Numbered from the stretch's first letter, positions 44,370-52,657 are shown. The stretch: 64,000 nucleotides of DNA from Paracoccus tegillarcae (GCF_002847305.1 NZ_CP025408.1:3183001-3247000); one strand, 5' to 3'. Notes: generated by a model from the letters alone, not told the origin. Numbers and translations: made by a program.

Positions 44370-46457
44370 ATGAACGCCCCCTTTAGCCAAACCGAGCGCC
44401 TTGGCCGTTTGACCACCAGCCTTGGTGCCGACGTTCTGTCGCTCTTGCGTTTCGATGGCGCGGATCATCTGAATGACCTTTTCGAATATCGCGTTGAGGC
44501 GTTGGCCATCCGCGATGATCTTGATTTTGATGCGTTAATCGGCACCCATGCCACCGTTGAGATCGAGGCGCATGACCAGATGCGGCCCTTTGATGGCATC
44601 GTCACCAGCGCGCGTTGGGCCGGTGTGGGCGAGAACGGGCATCGCTATGATCTGACCCTGCGCCCGTGGTTCTGGCTGGCCGGGCGGCGCAGGAATCAGC
44701 GGATATTCCACAGTAAAACCGTTGTGCAAATTTTGAATGAATTGCTGGGCGAATATGCAGGCCTTGGTGATCCGGCTTTGCGGGTCAAATTAACCCGCGA
44801 TTATCCTTTGCTGGAATATACTGTTCAATATCGCGAATCCGATCTGGATTTCGCCCGCAGGCAAATGGAGCGCCATGGCATAAGTTTTCATTTTACCCAT
44901 GAATTGGGCAGCCATACCCTTGTTCTGACCGATGATGCGCTAAGCCATGACAGCGTCGGCGACCGGCCGTTCAAGCGCTATGACGGGCATCACCACTATG
45001 AGCAGGAACATTTCTGGGACTGGGCGCCGGAACGCAACCTGACCACCGGTGCCATCCGGCTGACGGATTACAACTTCAAGACGCCCACGGCGTCGATGGA
45101 GGCTGACCGCACCGGCGATGCTGCCCATGAACAGGGCCAGATCGAAAGCTATGACTATCCGGGCGACTATCCGGCGCAGGGCGTGGGCAAGCTGGTGGCA
45201 GGCCTGCGGGCCGAACAGGAACGCGGCGCGGATCGCCGCAATCGGGCGGTGGGCGATTGCGTGTCGCTGTCGGCGGGCAAGCGGCTGACGCTGGCGGGCG
45301 ATCAGGTGCCGGGGCTGGGCGAGACCTATCTGTGCCTCAGCGCCTCGCATCACTTCGTTAGCGAGGCCTATGGTTCAGGCAGCACGGGCAGCGACGGTTA
45401 TGCCTTCACCGGCAGCTACACCCTGATGCCCGACACCGCGCCAATGGTGCCGCCACGCAGAACGCCCGTGGCTGTGGTCCAAGGCCCGCAGACCGCGATG
45501 GTCGTCGGCGAGGGCGAGATCGACTGCGACGAATATGGGCGCATTCTGGTGCGGTTCCATTGGGATTTGGCGGGCGCGTTCTCGATGCGCTGCCGGGTAT
45601 CGCAGAACTGGGCGGGGCAAGGCTGGGGGGGCATGGTCATCCCCCGCATTGGCATGGAGGTCGTGGTCGAATTTCTTGAGGGTGATCCCGATAAGCCGCT
45701 GGTCACCGGGAATGTGTTCAATGGCAAGAATGATGCGCCGTATGAACTGCCCAAGCATAAGACGCGGAGTACGTTCAGAACAAACAGCCACAACGGGAAA
45801 CGCACGGCGCGCGGGTTCAACGAGCTGCGGTTCGAGGATCAGGAGGGCGAAGAGGAAATTAGGGTTTATGCCGAGAAAGATTTCAACACCATTGTTGGAA
45901 ACGACGAAGCAAAAATTGTTATGAGGAACTACAGTGAACTGGTCAGAGATAATAGACTGGAGGAAACTGTTGGTGATTCATATCATTCCGTCGCCGGAAC
46001 TTTAACTTTCGCTGTTGGAAACAGCGGTTTTTTTGCAACCAGCGCTATGGGTTTGGGTATGCAGCAAAACAAAGTGTCTGCTGCCGGAGAAAGCTTGCAA
46101 AAGCTCGATAAGCTGGGACAGCGAGATGGTAGCTTTGTGCTTAGTTGTGATGGAGATAAATCAGAAACTGTTCAGGGGAATAGCATTGAGATTGTGGGTC
46201 GTCAGAAAATATCCACGATAGACGGCATGCAGCGACAAGAAATAACCGGAAACTTAGACCTTACAGTTGGGAGCTCAATGCATAGCCTTATACGCGGGCG
46301 GAAAAACGTTGTTGTGGACAAAAAGTATACGTTAACATGCGGGGCGTCCTCCATCACTCTCGAGCCAAATGGAAAAATCACGCTGAACGGTATAGATATC
46401 GAAATAAATGGTGAAAGTTCTGTTCGGGTGAATGGCGGTCGTATCGATCTGAATTAG
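44370..46457 (+). CDS. vgrG: Type VI secretion tip protein VgrG
   Basis: The 695-aa protein has a gp27-like N-half (LTTSLGADVLSLLRFDGADHLNDLFEYRVEALA, then YPLLEYTVQYRESDLDFARRQMERHGISFHF) and a gp5 OB-fold region (EYGRILVRFHWD, WAGQGWGGMVIPRIGMEVVVEFLEGDPDKPLVTGNVFNG). The C-terminal needle is repetitive, ending TLEPNGKITLNG. No other T6SS structural gene is present, so it is an orphan vgrG. Base composition drops from high GC to A+T-rich near 45850, inside the gene. Confidence 0.95.
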   Translation: MNAPFSQTERLGRLTTSLGADVLSLLRFDGADHLNDLFEYRVEALAIRDDLDFDALIGTHATVEIEAHDQMRPFDGIVTSARWAGVGENGHRYDLTLRPWFWLAGRRRNQRIFHSKTVVQILNELLGEYAGLGDPALRVKLTRDYPLLEYTVQYRESDLDFARRQMERHGISFHFTHELGSHTLVLTDDALSHDSVGDRPFKRYDGHHHYEQEHFWDWAPERNLTTGAIRLTDYNFKTPTASMEADRTGDAAHEQGQIESYDYPGDYPAQGVGKLVAGLRAEQERGADRRNRAVGDCVSLSAGKRLTLAGDQVPGLGETYLCLSASHHFVSEAYGSGSTGSDGYAFTGSYTLMPDTAPMVPPRRTPVAVVQGPQTAMVVGEGEIDCDEYGRILVRFHWDLAGAFSMRCRVSQNWAGQGWGGMVIPRIGMEVVVEFLEGDPDKPLVTGNVFNGKNDAPYELPKHKTRSTFRTNSHNGKRTARGFNELRFEDQEGEEEIRVYAEKDFNTIVGNDEAKIVMRNYSELVRDNRLEETVGDSYHSVAGTLTFAVGNSGFFATSAMGLGMQQNKVSAAGESLQKLDKLGQRDGSFVLSCDGDKSETVQGNSIEIVGRQKISTIDGMQRQEITGNLDLTVGSSMHSLIRGRKNVVVDKKYTLTCGASSITLEPNGKITLNGIDIEINGESSVRVNGGRIDLN

Positions 46458-46468
46458 GACTTGGCGGC

Positions 46469-47218
46469 ATGAACGAAGAAGCTATTCAAGAAGAATTAGA
46501 AGATTACTGTAGATTGTGGGGTATTAATATAGATACTACTGCCGACAATCCCGCAGCGGCGCTACGCATTTTACAAGCGATGTACGGCGTTCCGCTTATA
46601 GAAAGGCAAGCTGAGAGACGGCAAGCGTTGCTTAAAATCGGCGAAGCCGCTAAGGCAGCATTTCCCGAGGAAAACCACCCCTTTCACTTCGCTATTGGAT
46701 TTAAGTTCGGAAATCTTCAAGAGAATCCAAATCTCTTTCATTTTATTGCTAATGCCAAGGGTATGTCGCCGAGTGAATTAATAGATCTGTATGAAGGCGT
46801 ACAAAAAGGAATTACGAGATTAAAATATGCCGCAGGTATTACCGGCGGCGCTGCGGCTGCTGGCGTGCTGGATGTTCAAGGAGGTTTGAAGAAGACTGCA
46901 CGCGCGGGTGCAGCTGAAATGATCCGCTCCGGCAGTGTAAGAAAGAGCATAGCGGAAGCGGTTTCCACTTCTCGGAAGCCAGATGCTTTGACGGAGGCTG
47001 TTCGCGGAAGGATAGGAGGTAAAATTCCGGTAAATGTTTATACTGGTCTGTTAACGGGAGCGCTATTGTTGGCGATAGCCGAAGGCGAAGAAAGGCTAAC
47101 GGATTTACGAATCGTTGCAGAGATAAAGCTGCAAAATGGGGAGATGACAGAGGTTGAATATAGGTACATGCTTGAACTCAAACCTAACGAGGGTGTTCCA
47201 CCTAGGTATTGGGAATAG
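46469..47218 (+). CDS. Candidate T6SS effector, unknown family
   Basis: The 249-aa protein sits 11 bp after vgrG. Residues 1-115 are helical and charged (LEDYCRLWGINIDTTADNPAAALRILQAMYG). Two small glycine/alanine-rich hydrophobic segments follow (YAAGITGGAAAAGVLDVQGG and VYTGLLTGALLLAIAEG), separated by a basic stretch. There is no signal peptide and no recognised enzyme motif. Low GC and position between vgrG and PAAR suggest an effector, perhaps acting on membranes. Confidence 0.55.
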   Translation: MNEEAIQEELEDYCRLWGINIDTTADNPAAALRILQAMYGVPLIERQAERRQALLKIGEAAKAAFPEENHPFHFAIGFKFGNLQENPNLFHFIANAKGMSPSELIDLYEGVQKGITRLKYAAGITGGAAAAGVLDVQGGLKKTARAGAAEMIRSGSVRKSIAEAVSTSRKPDALTEAVRGRIGGKIPVNVYTGLLTGALLLAIAEGEERLTDLRIVAEIKLQNGEMTEVEYRYMLELKPNEGVPPRYWE

Positions 47219-47221
47219 GTC

Positions 47222-47734
47222 GTGCAAGTAATACAGCGATCACTTCCTCGCGGAATTCGAAGGGTGTCTGTATTTTTCGCAGCTTTTTTAGGTGTTTTCA
47301 TTGATCCCACATGGGCTTCGATCCTAATGGGATTGCTTGTGTTTGCGTTGACCTACTCTATATTTTACGCTTTGAAAAGGAGAGAGCTGCCCGGTAAAGC
47401 GACAAGTCTTGGTGGGCAGCTTCACACAGCTACGTCCGCACATTTAGTAGGGGTGTCATCAGAAGCAGTATCTTGGCTTCTCTATCGCACTGAAGTGGTT
47501 AGTATTGTCATGGATATGATATTCCTGCCCATACTGATTGTTTCTATTATTTTGTTTTCGCATATTTCTCACCAGAATGCATTTTTTATTTCAATTTTAT
47601 TCTTCACCGCGGGATGTATCCTGCGGAGGTTTTTCTATAGTGCAATAGATCATCACTCTTTGTCAGCGCCAGATGAAAGAGAATTGAGGGACGTATTGCG
47701 AGCAAATCATCCATCTTGGATTGCCGATGACTAA
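47222..47734 (+). CDS. Membrane protein, candidate immunity protein
   Basis: The 170-aa protein (GTG start 3 bp after the effector candidate) has about four membrane helices, among them VSVFFAAFLGVFIDPTWASILMGLLVFALTYSIFYAL, VVSIVMDMIFLPILIVSIILFS and AFFISILFFTAGCILRRFF. A multi-pass inner-membrane partner directly after the candidate effector is the usual layout for immunity to membrane-active T6SS toxins. No family is recognised. Overlaps PAAR by 8 bp. Confidence 0.55.
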   Translation: MQVIQRSLPRGIRRVSVFFAAFLGVFIDPTWASILMGLLVFALTYSIFYALKRRELPGKATSLGGQLHTATSAHLVGVSSEAVSWLLYRTEVVSIVMDMIFLPILIVSIILFSHISHQNAFFISILFFTAGCILRRFFYSAIDHHSLSAPDERELRDVLRANHPSWIADD

Positions 47735-48029
47735 GCCCTCCACCCGCCTCGGGGACATCGGTTCTGGCCATGATTGCCATTTTCCGCCTACGCCCAGCAT
47801 CGAGGCATCGCCCGATGTGAACATTGACGGCATTCCGGCGGTGCGGCGGGGGGATGCCTATGCGCCCCACGCCTGCCCAAGCTGCCCTGCGCCAGTGCAT
47901 CCGCGAAGTCTGTCGGGCGGTTCCGGCACCGTCTTCATCAACGGCAAGCCTGCCGGTCGCGTTGGTGATGCGATCTCTTGTGGTGGGGCCGCTGATGCGG
48001 GTTCGGATACTGTGTCCATTGGCGATTGA
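47727..48029 (+). CDS. PAAR-domain protein (T6SS spike tip)
   Basis: The 100-aa protein starts MTKPSTRLGDIGSGHDCHFP and is a single PAAR domain: SPDVNIDGIPAVRRGDAYAPHACPSCPAPVH, then GSGTVFINGKPAGRVGDAISCGG, then GSDTVSIGD. It caps the VgrG trimer. There is no C-terminal toxin extension, so the cargo must bind VgrG or PAAR non-covalently. A terminator follows. Confidence 0.92.
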   Translation: MTKPSTRLGDIGSGHDCHFPPTPSIEASPDVNIDGIPAVRRGDAYAPHACPSCPAPVHPRSLSGGSGTVFINGKPAGRVGDAISCGGAADAGSDTVSIGD

Positions 48030-48044
48030 ACCTTTGGGTTACAC

Positions 48045-48071
48045 AAAACCCCGATCACTGATCGGGGTTTT
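48045..48071. terminator. Bidirectional terminator
   Basis: AAAACCCCGAT and ATCGGGGTTTT form a perfect 11-bp stem (48045-48055 with 48061-48071) around CACTG. It ends the T6SS cassette and can also end the convergent RuvC-like gene. Confidence 0.88.
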
Positions 48072-48086
48072 CTTCACGCCGGGCGT

Positions 48087-48578
48087 CTAGATTCCATCCC
48101 TTGGATCGGGCAAATCCAGCGGCAGGAAGCCTACGTTCTGGGCCAAGGCCAGCGCCTCGACAAAGATGATGTTGCGCGGCTCGCTTTCCCACGGCTTTCG
48201 CTCTGTCGGCAGCTTTTCGGCCATCTGCGGATAGGCTGCCGCAAACGCCGCCGCCTCGGCATAGACATTGGGATGGTGCTGCATCCGGCACGCCAACGCC
48301 AACATGGCGGGGGATGTATCGGCGAACTGTTGCAGGGCGGTCAGAATGGTTGTCGCGCGTTTGCCCTTTCGTTTGGTGCTGCGTGGGTTTTCCAGCACCA
48401 CCACGGATGGCTCATGCCGCCCCATCCATGCACCAAGAAAGCCGCGCGCCTCTTTGGCTGATCGGGCGGCTTTCACCGACAGCGCCCAATGCGTCGGCTG
48501 TCCCTCATGCAGAAAGATCACCGCCACCCGTCCGTGGCGTACCGCGACGATCAGAACGCGGTTCTTGGTGACCTTCAC
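48087..48578 (-). CDS. RuvC/RNase H-fold-like protein
   Basis: The 163-aa protein opens with a strand pattern VLIVAVRHGRVAVIFLHEG, then PSVVVLENPRSTKRKGKRATTILTALQQFADT, then LALACRMQHHPNVYAEAAAFAAAYPQMAEKLP. The order acidic-strand, VVLENPR and a late helical Glu resembles a RuvC-like nuclease fold, but the first catalytic Asp is absent (VAVRHG). GTG start 48578 overlaps the XRE gene stop. Confidence 0.5.
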   Translation of the reverse strand: MKVTKNRVLIVAVRHGRVAVIFLHEGQPTHWALSVKAARSAKEARGFLGAWMGRHEPSVVVLENPRSTKRKGKRATTILTALQQFADTSPAMLALACRMQHHPNVYAEAAAFAAAYPQMAEKLPTERKPWESEPRNIIFVEALALAQNVGFLPLDLPDPRDGI

Positions 48579-48916
48579 AGGCGAGGTGACAGCCCTTCCA
48601 ATCGTCTCTCCAACCGTTCCAGCGTATGCGCCCTGTTGGCTCGCAGGCGTGCAATTGTGCCGCCCTGTGGTATAGTTCCCAGTCTAGATTTCAGATCCTC
48701 CTGTACCTCCACGAAGACATCGGCGAAGAGCCCCTCAAAGCTTCGCCCATAGATCAACGCCAGCGCAGAAAGCTCTCCTATGTTGGGAAGCCGCCGTCCC
48801 GATTCCAATTTGGCGATGGTGGCTTCCGAGCATTGGAGCAAATGTGCAAGATCGTCCTGGGTCAGACCCAAATTGCGCCGAGCGGTGCGCAAATCGAGGG
48901 CTGCCATTTCTTTCAT
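48575..48916 (-). CDS. XRE-family transcriptional regulator
   Basis: The 113-aa protein has an N-terminal Cro/C1 HTH: LRTARRNLGLTQDDLAHLLQCSEATIAKLESGRRLPNIGELSALALIYG. A helical tail follows (VQEDLKSRLG, then RLRANRAHTLERLERRLEGL). It is translationally coupled to the RuvC-like gene. It faces a 98-bp inverted-repeat structure and the divergent recombinase operon, which it may repress. Confidence 0.85.
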   Translation of the reverse strand: MKEMAALDLRTARRNLGLTQDDLAHLLQCSEATIAKLESGRRLPNIGELSALALIYGRSFEGLFADVFVEVQEDLKSRLGTIPQGGTIARLRANRAHTLERLERRLEGLSPRL

Positions 48917-48942
48917 AGCTCATGGTCTTAGATGGCTAATGT

Positions 48943-49040
48943 GGTCTTTGGTTGGAACGTGGATGGACGGACATCGACCAGACGCAGGGGCTAACACCCC
49001 GCATCTGTCCAGAGCCATACCCACGATCCAACCAAAGACC
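48943..49040. repeat. 98-bp structure with 20-bp inverted arms
   Basis: GGTCTTTGGTTGGAACGTGG (48943-48962) and CCACGATCCAACCAAAGACC (49021-49040) are complementary at 19 of 20 positions. The 58-bp centre contains a smaller inverted repeat (GCAGGGG...CCCCGC). It sits between the divergent XRE and recombinase operons. It may be an operator, a structured RNA or a recombination site. Confidence 0.75.
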
Positions 49041-49147
49041 TCTTCATCCTAGCGCTTTCACCTCATGGCGCCAGACGGCACGGCGTGGCCCATGTGCATA
49101 ACTGTGGCGCCTTGTCCGGTTTGGCCCTGATCGCCGACGATACATCC

Positions 49148-49300
49148 ATGAACGACCCGCATCTCGACCAATTCCTTGACCTTTGCCATCGCGTCTATGA
49201 ACGGATGCTGCGCGATGGCACCGCTCCATGGCCCGCTGACTCGCCAGATACGGAATCTGTGCTAGAGTCCGGGGATAACCCCCAACATCATGAACAATGA
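49148..49300 (+). CDS. Small protein upstream of the serine recombinase (50 aa)
   Basis: It reads MNDPHLDQFLDLCHRVYERM, then LRDGTAPWPADSPDTESVLESG. It is acidic with one helix. It overlaps the recombinase start by 11 bp, which supports translation. No family is recognised. Confidence 0.55.
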   Translation: MNDPHLDQFLDLCHRVYERMLRDGTAPWPADSPDTESVLESGDNPQHHEQ

Positions 49301-50897
49301 CTATTTTGGCTATGTGCGCGTCTCGACCCAGAAGCAGGGCGAGGGTGCGTCACTGGAAGCCCAACGGGATGCCATTACCCGCTACGGAGCCCAGAATGGC
49401 CTGATCATCACCGAGTGGTTCTGCGAAAAGGAAACCGCTGCCAAAGCAGGTAGGCCAGTCTTTGCCGCCATGGTGCGCGACCTCAAGAAACGCCGCGCCG
49501 CTGGCTTCATCGTCCACAAGATCGACCGCAGCGCCCGCAACTTCAAGGATTGGGCCATGATCGGCGATCTGTCCGACGCGGGCTTTGATATCCACTTCGC
49601 CACCGAAACGCTGGATTTCCGCAGCCGGGGTGGCCGGTTGGCCGCCGATATCCAAGCGGTGATCGCCGCCGACTATATCCGCAATCTGCGTGAAGAGACA
49701 AAGAAAGGCATGAAGGGGCGGCTGAAGCAGGGCCTCTATCCGTTCAAAGCCCCGCTTGGCTATCGCGACAATGGTGGTGGCAAGGTGAAGACGATCTGTC
49801 CGAGGAAAGGGCCGTTGGTGCGGGAGCTGTTTATTGCCTACGCGTCTGGCGAACACAGTCTTCCAAGTTTGCAGGCATATGCAACAGAACTCGGGCTGGC
49901 GACCCAGTATGGCAGCCCTCTCAGTGTTGGCTTTCTGGGCGGACTGCTTTCAAACCCGTTCTATTGCGGGATCATCAAGATCAAGAAAACCGGCGACACC
50001 TATCCCGGTCAACATGACGCACTGGTGACGGTTGCCACCTTCAAACGCGTGCAGGCGGTGAAGTTGGGCAAGCACGTCAAGCGCGTTACGCGCCATCGGC
50101 ACCGCTACCGGGGGCTGTTCGTCTGTGCGCATTGTTCATACGCCATGATTGCAGAACGGCAGGGGAAACATGTTTATTACCGCTGCCACACGTCGACATG
50201 CCCTCGGAATTCAATAAGGGAGGATGCCATTGATCGTTTCGTGTTCGATCACATTCGCCAGCTGCGACTGACCGAAGAAGCCCAATCGCGACTAATGCAA
50301 GAAGCCCGCAAGTGGCAGGAGCCCGATCTACAAGATGGCGCGATCACTCTGTCTGCCTCTCGGCAACTACATCAGCTGAAAGAGAATGAACAGACGCTAA
50401 ACGAGGCCCTGCTATCCAAGGTGGTCGATGCCGAGACGTATAAACAGCAAAAGGAGCGAATAGCGCTGGAACGACGCCGGTTCGAGGATTGTATCGCAAA
50501 GGGGTCAGAAAATGACCAATCGGCCAAGACCGTACAGATATTCCTCGAACTGGCAAAAACCGTTGCAGGGCTTTACGAAACCATGACCTGTGACGAAAAG
50601 CGCGAATTCCTTGAAATCGCCACCTCGAACCGGATCATCAAAGACAAAAACGCCCAGTTAGAGCCACGAAATTGGCTGAGGTGGGTCAAAAGTGACCCAG
50701 CCTTCCTGAATGGTACCCCGGCACGCCCCAATTCTCGAAGGCCACACGACCCTGCATACCACATCGAACAGGTTATGGAGGCGATGCAGTGCGATGAAGC
50801 GAAGCGCTTCATCGCATTATGCCAAAAGATGCAGGATCGGAACGCAGCAAAAGAAAACCCGCCCGCCAAAGCGGACAGGTTTAGACGTGCGGGCTAA
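49290..50897 (+). CDS. Large serine recombinase
   Basis: The 535-aa recombinase has a resolvase domain (FGYVRVSTQKQGEGASLEAQRDAI with catalytic Ser12, then VHKIDRSARN), a recombinase domain (FKAPLGYRDNGGGK, then LLSNPFYCGIIKI), and a zinc ribbon (CAHC...CHTSTC). A coiled-coil C-terminal part follows (LHQLKENEQTLNEALLSKVV). Such enzymes integrate or excise elements without an accessory tRNA site. It converges on the DUF3768 gene with a 4-bp overlap. Confidence 0.93.
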   Translation: MNNDYFGYVRVSTQKQGEGASLEAQRDAITRYGAQNGLIITEWFCEKETAAKAGRPVFAAMVRDLKKRRAAGFIVHKIDRSARNFKDWAMIGDLSDAGFDIHFATETLDFRSRGGRLAADIQAVIAADYIRNLREETKKGMKGRLKQGLYPFKAPLGYRDNGGGKVKTICPRKGPLVRELFIAYASGEHSLPSLQAYATELGLATQYGSPLSVGFLGGLLSNPFYCGIIKIKKTGDTYPGQHDALVTVATFKRVQAVKLGKHVKRVTRHRHRYRGLFVCAHCSYAMIAERQGKHVYYRCHTSTCPRNSIREDAIDRFVFDHIRQLRLTEEAQSRLMQEARKWQEPDLQDGAITLSASRQLHQLKENEQTLNEALLSKVVDAETYKQQKERIALERRRFEDCIAKGSENDQSAKTVQIFLELAKTVAGLYETMTCDEKREFLEIATSNRIIKDKNAQLEPRNWLRWVKSDPAFLNGTPARPNSRRPHDPAYHIEQVMEAMQCDEAKRFIALCQKMQDRNAAKENPPAKADRFRRAG

Positions 50898-51223
50898 TAC
50901 TCACTGGCGAGCATCACCGTCAGGACCCGGCAGGTCACATCGGGATCGGCAGGATCAGGTGAGCCCGCGCGGGTTTCCAGATCATAGTAGTCGATCTTGA
51001 AAAACAGCTTCTGCCCATCGAGTTCAAACGCCCCGAAATCATGTTCACCATAGGGATCGTTGTCGAGGGTGAAGTTGTTATAGGCGGCGACCTGTTGCCG
51101 CGCCCTCATGACAAACCCGGCCCCCTGATCCGCAATCCCGCTCGTGACGTGGAACAGGCCATTCCGCACCATACCAAGGCGCAGCGCGTCATTTTGCAAA
51201 CGTATCTTCTCTGTGTTGTTCAT
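50894..51223 (-). CDS. DUF3768 family protein
   Basis: The 109-aa protein matches DUF3768: IRLQNDALRLGMVRNGLFHVTSGIADQG, then DNDPYGEHDFGAFELDGQKLFFKIDYYDLETRAGSPDPADPDVTCRVLTVMLASEY. The family is common on alphaproteobacterial plasmids and integrative elements; its function is unknown. It marks the surrounding region as plasmid- or ICE-derived. Confidence 0.88.
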   Translation of the reverse strand: MNNTEKIRLQNDALRLGMVRNGLFHVTSGIADQGAGFVMRARQQVAAYNNFTLDNDPYGEHDFGAFELDGQKLFFKIDYYDLETRAGSPDPADPDVTCRVLTVMLASEY

Positions 51224-51323
51224 TCTCGCATCTCCGTCTGATGACGGCGGCAGGGATTATTCCCGGCCACCGGACAGGCGGCGATGCTCCGCGGACATGA
51301 TGACAGAGCAGGATGACAGAAGA

Positions 51324-51345
51324 AGGCGGCACTGAGGTGCCGCCT
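51324..51345. other. Hairpin in the leader of the HerA/VirD4-like gene
   Basis: AGGCGGCAC (51324-51332) pairs perfectly with GTGCCGCCT (51337-51345) around TGAG, 36 bp before the start. There is no U-tract. It may be a weak attenuator or an mRNA-stability element. Confidence 0.4.
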
Positions 51346-51380
51346 AGAAACATCATGCAACTGTTCCCGATACTGCCCTG

Positions 51381-52538
51381 ATGCAACGCATCCACCTCGG
51401 CACGTCAGAAGGCAGATACCGCGACACGGAGATATCCATCCCGGCCACAGACCGCTTGGAGCATATGTACATCATCGGCGCGACCGGCACCGGCAAGACC
51501 AGTCTCATGCTACATATGCTGAGGCAGGATGCAGAACATGGCACCGGATTCGCGTTCATTGATCCCCATGGCGATGCAGCCGAGGAATTGACGACCACCC
51601 TTGGCACCCGCTGCCTATACTGGAACGTCGCTGATCCAGCCTGTACCATCGGATATAACCCATTGCGCCACGTTGTTCCCGAGTTCCGCCCCTTGGTCGC
51701 GTCCAACCTGATCGAAGCCCTCAAGCAGCAATGGCATGATGCGTGGGGTGTGCGGATGGAACACCTGCTGCGCTTTGCTATCCTCGCCCTTCTGGAAATC
51801 CCCGGTACATCCATCGCGGACATCCTGCCGCTCTATCTGGATCGGGAATATCGGCAAGAAGTCGTGAGCCAGCTATCCGACCCACAGCAACTGGCCTTCT
51901 GGCAGGATGAGTTCCCGAAGCTTGGCTATGTGAAGGCTGGAGATGGTCTTGCCCCCATCGCCAACAAGCTCGGTGCGTTTCTGGCACATCCCTTGGTGCG
52001 GAGGGCTGTCACCGAGCCACAACACTCGCTGCCCCTGCGTCAGATCATGGATACAGGCCAGCCACTCATTATCAATCTCGGCAAGGGCAGGCTGGGTGCT
52101 GACACCGCCAATGTCCTTGGTGGACTGATCATCACCAGCATCGCAAATGCGGCGTATTCAAGGCAGATGGTATCATCAGCCGAACGCCGCCCCTTCGCCC
52201 TGTATATTGACGAATTCCAGAGCTTCACCAGCCGGTCACTGGCCGACATGTTGCCGTCGCTCAGGAAGTATGGGGTTGGTCTGGTGCTGGCAACGCAGAG
52301 CACCACGGGGACAGATACGGCGATCACAGATGCCATACTCGCCAATACCGGCACGATCATTGCCTTTCGGACCGGGCCGAAGGATGCAGAGGTGATGGCG
52401 AGAGTGATGGGGGAGGTGGAGGCGAGGGAGGTGCAGAAGTTGGTGCAAGGGAGGGGACTTGTACGGCTTGGCACCGCGCCGCCCTTCACCGTTCATACAG
52501 AGAGACACCGGCGAGAAAACGCGGTCAAAGAAACGTGA
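51381..52538 (+). CDS. VirD4/HerA-type ATPase without membrane domain
   Basis: The 385-aa protein begins directly with the ATPase domain: LEHMYIIGATGTGKTSLMLHML (Walker A), FAFIDPHGDAAEELTT, then FALYIDEFQSFTS (Walker B), LRKYGVGLVLATQSTTG, and AFRTGPKDAEVMARVMG. It resembles TraG/TraM-recognition coupling ATPases but lacks the N-terminal membrane anchor. It is the second such ATPase in the island and, unlike the one at 41070-43139, its Walker A is intact. Confidence 0.85.
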   Translation: MQRIHLGTSEGRYRDTEISIPATDRLEHMYIIGATGTGKTSLMLHMLRQDAEHGTGFAFIDPHGDAAEELTTTLGTRCLYWNVADPACTIGYNPLRHVVPEFRPLVASNLIEALKQQWHDAWGVRMEHLLRFAILALLEIPGTSIADILPLYLDREYRQEVVSQLSDPQQLAFWQDEFPKLGYVKAGDGLAPIANKLGAFLAHPLVRRAVTEPQHSLPLRQIMDTGQPLIINLGKGRLGADTANVLGGLIITSIANAAYSRQMVSSAERRPFALYIDEFQSFTSRSLADMLPSLRKYGVGLVLATQSTTGTDTAITDAILANTGTIIAFRTGPKDAEVMARVMGEVEAREVQKLVQGRGLVRLGTAPPFTVHTERHRRENAVKET

Positions 52539-52570
52539 TTTATGTGACTAAAAAGAGACTGAAAAAGAAA

Positions 52571-52600
52571 AGAGGCTTAGCGGAATCTCGCTAAGCCTCT
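52571..52600 (-). terminator. Terminator of the original tRNA-Asn gene
   Basis: AGAGGCTTAGCG (52571-52582) pairs perfectly with CGCTAAGCCTCT (52589-52600). On the minus strand the stem is followed by TTTTCTTTTTC. It lies 8 bp beyond the tRNA-Asn 3' end, as expected for a native tRNA terminator. Confidence 0.85.
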
Positions 52601-52608
52601 GAAATCTT

Positions 52609-52657
52609 TGGCTCCGGCGGTAGGGATCGAACCTACGACCAATTGATTAACAGTCAA
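52609..52657 (-). other. Displaced 3' fragment of tRNA-Asn (attachment site of element 2)
   Basis: On the minus strand the sequence runs from TTGACTGTTAATCAA (anticodon arm, GUU) through AGG-TTCGATC-CCT to CGCCGGAGCCA. The 5' half of the tRNA is missing: beyond 52657 the sequence no longer matches. It keeps the native terminator, so this is the chromosomal remnant left after integration. The rebuilt full tRNA should be at the other end of element 2. Confidence 0.85.

Noticed and set aside
44370..48029. Complete type VI secretion system
   Set aside because: Only vgrG and PAAR are present. No tssB/C, tssJ/L/M or clpV genes occur in the window.
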